The notes below the pieces were generated by a model that made no database searches, had not been told where the DNA came from, and worked only from the letters and a program-made list of their open reading frames with translations. This document shows positions 13,527 through 18,957 of a stretch of 18,957 nt of DNA, piece after piece. Both the position numbers and the translations under genes were made by a program. The stretch is from positions 1 through 18,957 of the forward strand of contig WKLE02001961.1 of assembly GCA_014885115.2 (NCBI GenBank), written 5' to 3'. Each line of letters opens with the position of its first letter. Position 1 is the first letter of the stretch. This stretch comes from Asterionellopsis glacialis (taxonomy: Eukaryota; Bacillariophyta; Plagiogrammaphyceae; Rhaphoneidales; Asterionellopsidaceae).

Positions 13527-14837
13527 TTACGGTGGTGGCAGACGACCATCGTCTGCGCGATTCTTCATGTATTTGTCAGAAGATGATGAATCGCCATTTG
13601 TAGGAGCATCATCATCATCGGAGGCTGGTGGTGATGATTCCTCTTCTTCATCGCTTCCTTTGGTTTCCTCAACTTCCATTTCAACTTCCACTGACATTTC
13701 CGTTTCATCGACACTCATGGAGGTAATCTCGGCAGCAGCAGCAGCAGCACTATCAATTTCAGCAGCAGTTTTGGGTTCCTTGACAAACACACGAAGTTGA
13801 TCCACAACACCCACCTTACCACGACTAATGCGTAATGTATCATCCATGTAAGTCGTGTCGAATGTTCCTGCATTTAGAAATTCACCAAGTGGAAGATTAA
13901 TTCCTAACAAATCAGCACCTGCTGTATCCAAATATTGACTTGTACCAGCAGCACTTACTATTGTGTGTTTAGCATTATTGATCCAGAAGAAGGTGAAAAG
14001 GAGAGACACGCCAGTGGAAAGAGAAAACATAAATTAGGCAAAGTTGATGAAATCCAAATAATTGTCCAATTTCAAAGTCACCATCGTTTGACGTCGTGCC
14101 ACGCAGAATTAATGGTACGTACCAACAACACTTTCAAGACCAAGTTTGGTCCGTAATACGGGTGTTACACTTTGTACTTCAGCTTTGTGAATCAGAGTGA
14201 CTTTAGCGTCGGTAACCTCCAATGGATTCAAATTCAGACTAGACAAGGCAGACAACGCTTCAGGTACACCCGATGGGATAATTTCCGTCAATTCATTGGC
14301 AGGTTCAATTTCCAATATATGATCAATACGGGATGATGATTTAATTCGTTGTGTCACCTTCAACCTATTGTTGACTGATTTACGAACATCTTGAATAATT
14401 TCAGGTATTTCAATTTCTCCGATGAAAGGTAGTTTGAGTTTGTCCTTGCCAAATGGACTGCTACCTTTCTTGGAAGAGGAGGAGGCTGTCGTACAGACCA
14501 GTGTCCAATCTCCCTCAAAGAAACTTTCGTATTCTGCACTACTGGGCGGATTCGATACAGCTTCTAATTCAGATACGGCATTTCTAAATTCGGATTGAGT
14601 TTCTGCATCCAACACGAAAATTCCTTCTTCCGAACGGATACGATTGGCGACAGATAACAAGTTTTCCTTGGCAGGAGCAATCGCTAGGGATCCTGCAAAT
14701 AAACTTGTGGAAGAGAATGTTTGTTGTTGAAATGCAACACCTGTCTTTGCACCTGGAGCAGAGGTGAAAGCCGATGCCGTATTAGTTGTAAAAGTTGCTA
14801 GAAGCAACAAGGATGAAGCTACGTTGTATCGGCTCAT
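13527..14837 (-). CDS. PAP/fibrillin-family plastid lipid-associated protein, two exons
   Basis: Exons 14837-14123 and 13957-13527 give a 381-residue protein. Residues 1-23 are a signal peptide ending in ASA, with Phe24 next (ASA-F), the import motif for complex plastids of diatoms. Residues from about 50 to 290 match the PAP/fibrillin domain: ENLLSVANRI, the W-T-L core GDWTLVCTT, KVTQRIKSSSRIDHILEI, and at the end of the domain GTFDTTYMDDTLRISRG. That last motif lies in exon 2, so splicing is needed to complete the domain. Fibrillins bind lipids at thylakoid membranes and plastoglobules. The last 85 residues form an Ala, Glu, Asp and Ser-rich acidic tail (SDEEEESS, SDDDD) not usual for the family. 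The role in this organism is inferred from family membership. Confidence 0.82.
13958..14122 (-). other. Intron of the fibrillin gene
   Basis: This is a 165-base phase-1 intron. Its donor is G|GTACGT and its acceptor CAATAG|TA, with a GCTAAAC branch-point-like sequence just before and a CT-rich stretch upstream. Joining at these sites keeps the frame and unites the two halves of the fibrillin domain (ESVV-V-SAAGTSQYLD). It is the only intron supported in this window. Confidence 0.75.
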
Positions 14838-15290
14838 GGTTCAAAAAATAGAGCGCCCTTGTTATCTCGTTTGCTGAATAGGAGGTGTTTTTCACAATCA
14901 AAACTGTTGTGCAGCGCCCAAAGCGAACGCTGGATGATGGATGGTTCGTGGATTGGGAGTCAGTCACACCGAACCAAAGGAGACGATGACGGCACGATTT
15001 GCAACAACCTTGGTCAGACGGCAGGAAAGCATTCCGATCTTCTCCACCGATAGGGAGAATCTGCTTCAGACAGATGAATGAATGAGTCAGAGAATCCTGG
15101 GGTGCGTCGACTGGAGTTCGAAATTGCGCTGGATGTGCTGGGTTTAAATTTTTGGGATCCCGTTCCTTTTATGAGATATCCCTATCCCTAGTCCTAGTTC
15201 ACCAAGGTCAGGACCGACGTTTTGACACAGTGTGCTGCTTTGTTTGATGTTCCCGTTTTGACTTTGTGATCCCATACTAGCTGCTCAAAC
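14838..15290. other. Upstream region of the fibrillin gene
   Basis: About 450 bases between the fibrillin start codon and the pentanucleotide array. It should hold the fibrillin promoter. No TATA box, RNA gene or further coding sequence was assigned. Short GGATGATGGATGG and GAATGAATGAG runs are simple sequence. Confidence 0.35.
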
Positions 15291-15291
15291 C

Positions 15292-15515
15292 TGACATGAC
15301 ATGACATGACATGACATGACATGACATGACATGACATGACATGACATGACATGACATGACATGACATGACATGACAGGACATGACATGACAGGACAGGAC
15401 AGGACATGACAGGACAGGACAGGACAGGACAGGACAGGACAGGACAGGACAGGACAGGACAGGACAGGACAGGACAGGACATGACAGGACAGGACAGGAC
15501 AGGACAGGACATGAC
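15292..15515. repeat. Pentanucleotide satellite (ATGAC/AGGAC)
   Basis: There are 44 uninterrupted five-base units in 15296-15515, plus a partial unit at the left. The left block is 16 pure ATGAC units. A mixed zone follows, then a block dominated by AGGAC, including 14 in a row (15411-15480). By hand count there are 21 ATGAC and 23 AGGAC units. On the minus strand the repeat has no stop in any frame, so long MSCHV/SCPVL frames appear. These are artefacts of the repeat, not genes. Confidence 0.95.
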
Positions 15516-16018
15516 ACATGACTTTGGTACAAAAAATCAGTCAAGACTGTCATCTCTCACAGAGAGATGCATGCATGTCCAACTTATTTCTCATTTTTAC
15601 TGTCAAAGAAGTGATCCATTAGAAGTTGCTAATTTGGTGTGGAATTATATACTCTCGGCAACTCCTTGTCTGACCTGTGAGAACTATCCCTGACTACCAC
15701 CTGCTCTTAGTCTTTGTGTAGTAGAAGCATTGCTACAACAGAATCAAGGTTGCCCAAAAGGGAAAAAGAGATGGACCCAAGAGAGAACCAAGCTGGTTTC
15801 CATATATTTTACAACAATGTTTGATATCAACAGATCAGAACCAGTTACTATTCTTGAAAGTATTGTCTGTTGCTCTTAAATTGACTGCTTGCATCTGGAA
15901 CAATTGTCTTGCCAGTGATGATGATAGAATTACTTATACATCCAAAGTTGAGCATTGTGCATAGGATGGTGATGATACTTGAATCAATGATGATTCTCCC
16001 AAAAGAATGTATGGATAT
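15516..16018. other. Spacer between the two satellites
   Basis: About 500 bases between the two pentamer arrays. No gene, RNA or repeat was recognised. Small frames here lack any family resemblance. Confidence 0.4.
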
Positions 16019-16020
16019 TG

Positions 16021-16080
16021 ATGAGATGAGATGAGATGAGATGAGATGAGATGAGATGAGATGAGATGAGATGAGATGAG
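16021..16080. repeat. Pentanucleotide satellite (ATGAG)12
   Basis: Twelve perfect ATGAG units. The unit differs by one base from the ATGAC unit of the array 500 bases to the left. An open frame of ISSHL repeats on the minus strand is produced by the array itself. Confidence 0.95.
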
Positions 16081-16081
16081 A

Positions 16082-18957
16082 GAGGTCTCTAAAGACCAAA
16101 TTAGCTGTACTGACTAAGGATCCTGAATCAAACTAGACACTCTAGAGCAAAAGCACTGGTGGTGGGTACTGCTGGACTGTTCTCCCCTTTCTGACCCAAA
16201 AAATGTGCTAAAACTTCAACCTCCTTATTATGAAGATGATAATATAGCATGAAGTTGCCATATTTGGAACCTTTCTAGTAGCATTGTTTTGGATTTCAAT
16301 ACTAGATTGTAGAGAGGTTTGTTTTCCCCATTCTTCTCATTCTCCTCACTGGTATTTTTCACTTTCTTGCTGATGTAACAATATGATCCTTTGCTCCATC
16401 CTCCATATAATGGCCGTGTCATAATCAGCACATACTCCTGTTGCTTCCTTGAAGTATCCTTTTCCATCTTATGCTAAATATTACTGCTACTATGAGCTTT
16501 TTGAAGTTGATATCCTGTATGTATGGAACAAATTATGAAATACCATGTCCATTTCAATTTTAGAAGAGTAGATACACCAACATTACTTACTAAGTATATA
16601 TGGTGAGTATGCTCAAATAGGTTTCAAAGAAGCAACGTATACTACTATTCTAGTATTAGATAGTCTATGGTCCCAGCTTTGTTTATGCTATTGCTTAAAT
16701 TCTTGTATGGCTGGTAAGATAATATACTAGGTGATAAGCAAGAGTTACTACTACCAATAAGAAGAAGTAAAAACAGCATGATAACAAATGATCACATAAT
16801 CCAACAGCAGCTTTCTCTTGTTGTAGTGTTTTACACAAGTAGCAAGAAACTTTTTCTTACTAGGAGGTGAATCTTCAGCCCTCCTGTAGTGTAGAAATTT
16901 CATCCTGTAGTATGAAAGAAAAGCCCTTTGTTTAAATAAATAAGAATTTGATGAATGAAGTGCCAATGATTGTTGTATCAGTCAGTAGGAGCTCCTACAA
17001 GAACCTTTTCCACAATGCAAATTGTGACTAGTAATCATATACTACATGAAGGTTTATCCATTAAAGTGGTCCTCCTGGTCCTCCTTGGAGAGCAGATATT
17101 GGGAGTTGGCATTTCTAGTAATGTTTTAATTAGAATTTGATGTGGTTATCATGTGGTTATCTGAAATGAAAGATTTGTGATGAGTACCTTCTTTTTTTAT
17201 TGTTTCCATATATCATAGGTAAGAATCACAGCTCTCTCTGGAATATAAACAAAGCTCTATCATAGTTTTTTATCAACAATACTCATCCAAAATAAATACA
17301 TATTTTATCATGTTGGTCATCTGTATTACTATGTGGTAGTATTGTTCTTTTTATAAAACAGTACTATACTAGAGAGTGCAAAAACAAAACTAAATATATA
17401 CTAAGAGCATCTCAACACTCCTCTGACAGCTTTTGCAATAATATAAAGTTGCTAGTATGTACGTCTTGTTGGTTGTGTAGATTGGTGAATATGCATGATA
17501 TGGTATAAAACATATACACAATAGAATATTGGTGGATGTTTTTTAGGTATTTCTTTGCAAAAGTAGTTCTCTTTTTAAATAATTATTGAACATGGTTTTG
17601 GCTTCAGTAGCTAAGTAGTAGGCAATGTATTGTTCATTTTGCTAAAACGCAATGTGTATGTGAGGAAGAGTATAATGAATCATCCATAGTACATGGGTTT
17701 TTTACTTGTTAAGGATACTTCTAAAATGTTTGTAGATAAAGTTTTTACTTTTTATTGTCAGGACCATTTTTGTCATTTAGTTTATGAGCAACTCTGTGTG
17801 GGATGATTACCTAATTCCATATAATGTGTCTTGTTATATTGAGAAAGTTACATCTCCCCTAAATGTAACATTTGGAACTTTAAGCTACTTATAATTTTTG
17901 GTACCTTTTTGTTTGTTGACTCTCATTTTGTGTGCTCTGCTTTACTGATTTCTTTTGGTGCTACTACTTGGCATTTGCTGTTTTATACCAGCACTATCTA
18001 AAAAATATTGCAAAATAAATCACTTTACCTTGACTACAAACAATGCATATATTTTTGGTGAAGACATTATTAATATCAATGATAGATTATAGTGTTCCTG
18101 CTTCTGTGTGCCTTATTGACAAGGATATTTGAAAAATAGCAAAGTTTGTTGATATGATGACCTGCTACTTTATTAGTCTATGATGAGTAACTTTTACAAA
18201 GCACAGCTGTTATAGGACTCATAGCAAAAAGATAATTTCATTCCTTACAAAAAGTCATAGTCCCACAGCACCAGAAGAAAGTAATTATTCTAGCCCTCTA
18301 GTATATGGTCCATGAATTCCAAGTTCTGATCTTTATACTTATGGCTGATCCTGTAATGTTGTCATAATTCTTCTGTTTACCTTTACTTTTCACAAAAATA
18401 CCACCCATTTGCTACACAGACATGATATAGTGGGAAGGTTGATAAAAGAATGGCACCTTTATCTAGACTAGTAATCTACTAATCTACTACTGGATTAGCA
18501 ATCTACAATCATGGTGATGAATAGGAGTTATTGAGGTGGGTTGCAATTGATTTTCTTTTCCCTTCTTGTTATTTCATATATAATTGATTTCTTTGTTACT
18601 TTTCAGTGTTCAACACAGTAAGCACACGATTATTATAGATGTAGTCACAAATATTACTTATGACAGCTAATATCTTGTCATCAAACATTAAAAGAATTCT
18701 AAAAAGATTATTCTCCTGACAGCCTCTATTCTCTTTTAGATTAATATGATGAAAACTATATCAGTAAACTTTTCCGTGATGATAGGAACACAATCGGAAT
18801 AAAAATTGAAACTGTTTTTTTTTATTTCCTCAGTGTACAGGAGTGTGGTACCAAAACAACTATTGTACATAATTAAAGAAGGGTATAAAAAATCATTTGT
18901 GAAAGAAATTGGTACCAGTTCTATTGTTTGTGTTGTTTCTTCTAGTGGACTGTAGTC
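16082..18957. other. AT-rich gene-free region
   Basis: These 2.9 kb contain no frame above 80 codons and none with recognisable similarity. From 16967 to the end no frame reaches about 60 codons. A hand count over 17161-17760 gives about 29% G+C (176 of 600), below the level of the coding genes. The only local repeat noted is a tandem ATGTGGTTATC pair at 17140-17161. It could be intergenic DNA, a degraded transposon or a low-GC centromere-like region. No tRNA or spliceosomal RNA was recognised. Confidence 0.5.

Noticed and set aside
13381..13800. 139-codon plus-strand frame over fibrillin exon 2
   Set aside because: Antisense shadow produced by the Asp/Glu/Ser-rich coding tail of the fibrillin gene.
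15194..15553. Cysteine-rich repeat protein (MSCHV/SCPVL)
   Set aside because: It is the translation of a five-base satellite with no stop codons; all three minus frames are open.
16228..16467. 79-codon frame in the AT-rich region
   Set aside because: No family resemblance; a degraded gene fragment cannot be excluded but nothing supports it.

Overview
The window reads as nuclear DNA of a diatom (stramenopile). The main support is a plastid-lipid-associated (PAP/fibrillin) gene whose pre-sequence ends in the ASA-F motif used for import into secondary red-type plastids. The intron-poor genes, the cAMP-receptor-like GPCR, the FAM13-like protein and a replication-type histone cluster fit this. 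The species is not recognised. The organism call is an inference from these families, not from a marker gene.

Layout from left to right. Bases 1-643 carry a short TTAGGG-like start, a long imperfect inverted repeat and the upstream region of a seven-helix receptor gene (644-2260, +). Tail-to-tail with it is a membrane-anchored GH36 raffinose-synthase/alkaline alpha-galactosidase-like gene (3133-5796, -). A 1.1 kb head-to-head spacer rich in GTACC palindromes follows, then a 684-residue protein with two FAM13-type domains and a long Ser-rich tail (6898-8952, +).

The histone cluster comes next: linker histone H1 (9356-9859, -), H2A (11489-11857, -) and H2B (12246-12596, +). H2A and H2B share a 388-bp divergent promoter. 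H3 and H4 are not in the window. All three histone genes carry the same element downstream of the stop codon: a GGATTT/AAATCC six-base-pair stem with a four-base loop, followed directly by ACCC, and then a shared CAAAGA 6-7 bases further on. This has the architecture of the animal histone mRNA 3' stem-loop plus histone downstream element, with a diverged stem sequence. I consider it the most interesting signal here.

Right of the histones is the PAP/fibrillin gene in two exons (14837-14123 and 13957-13527, -). Beyond it lie two related pentanucleotide satellites (15292-15515 and 16021-16080). The remaining 2.9 kb is AT-rich with no recognisable gene; a hand count of 17161-17760 gives about 29% G+C.

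Apart from the histones, which package chromatin together and appear to share transcriptional and 3'-end control, the genes show no obvious functional link.
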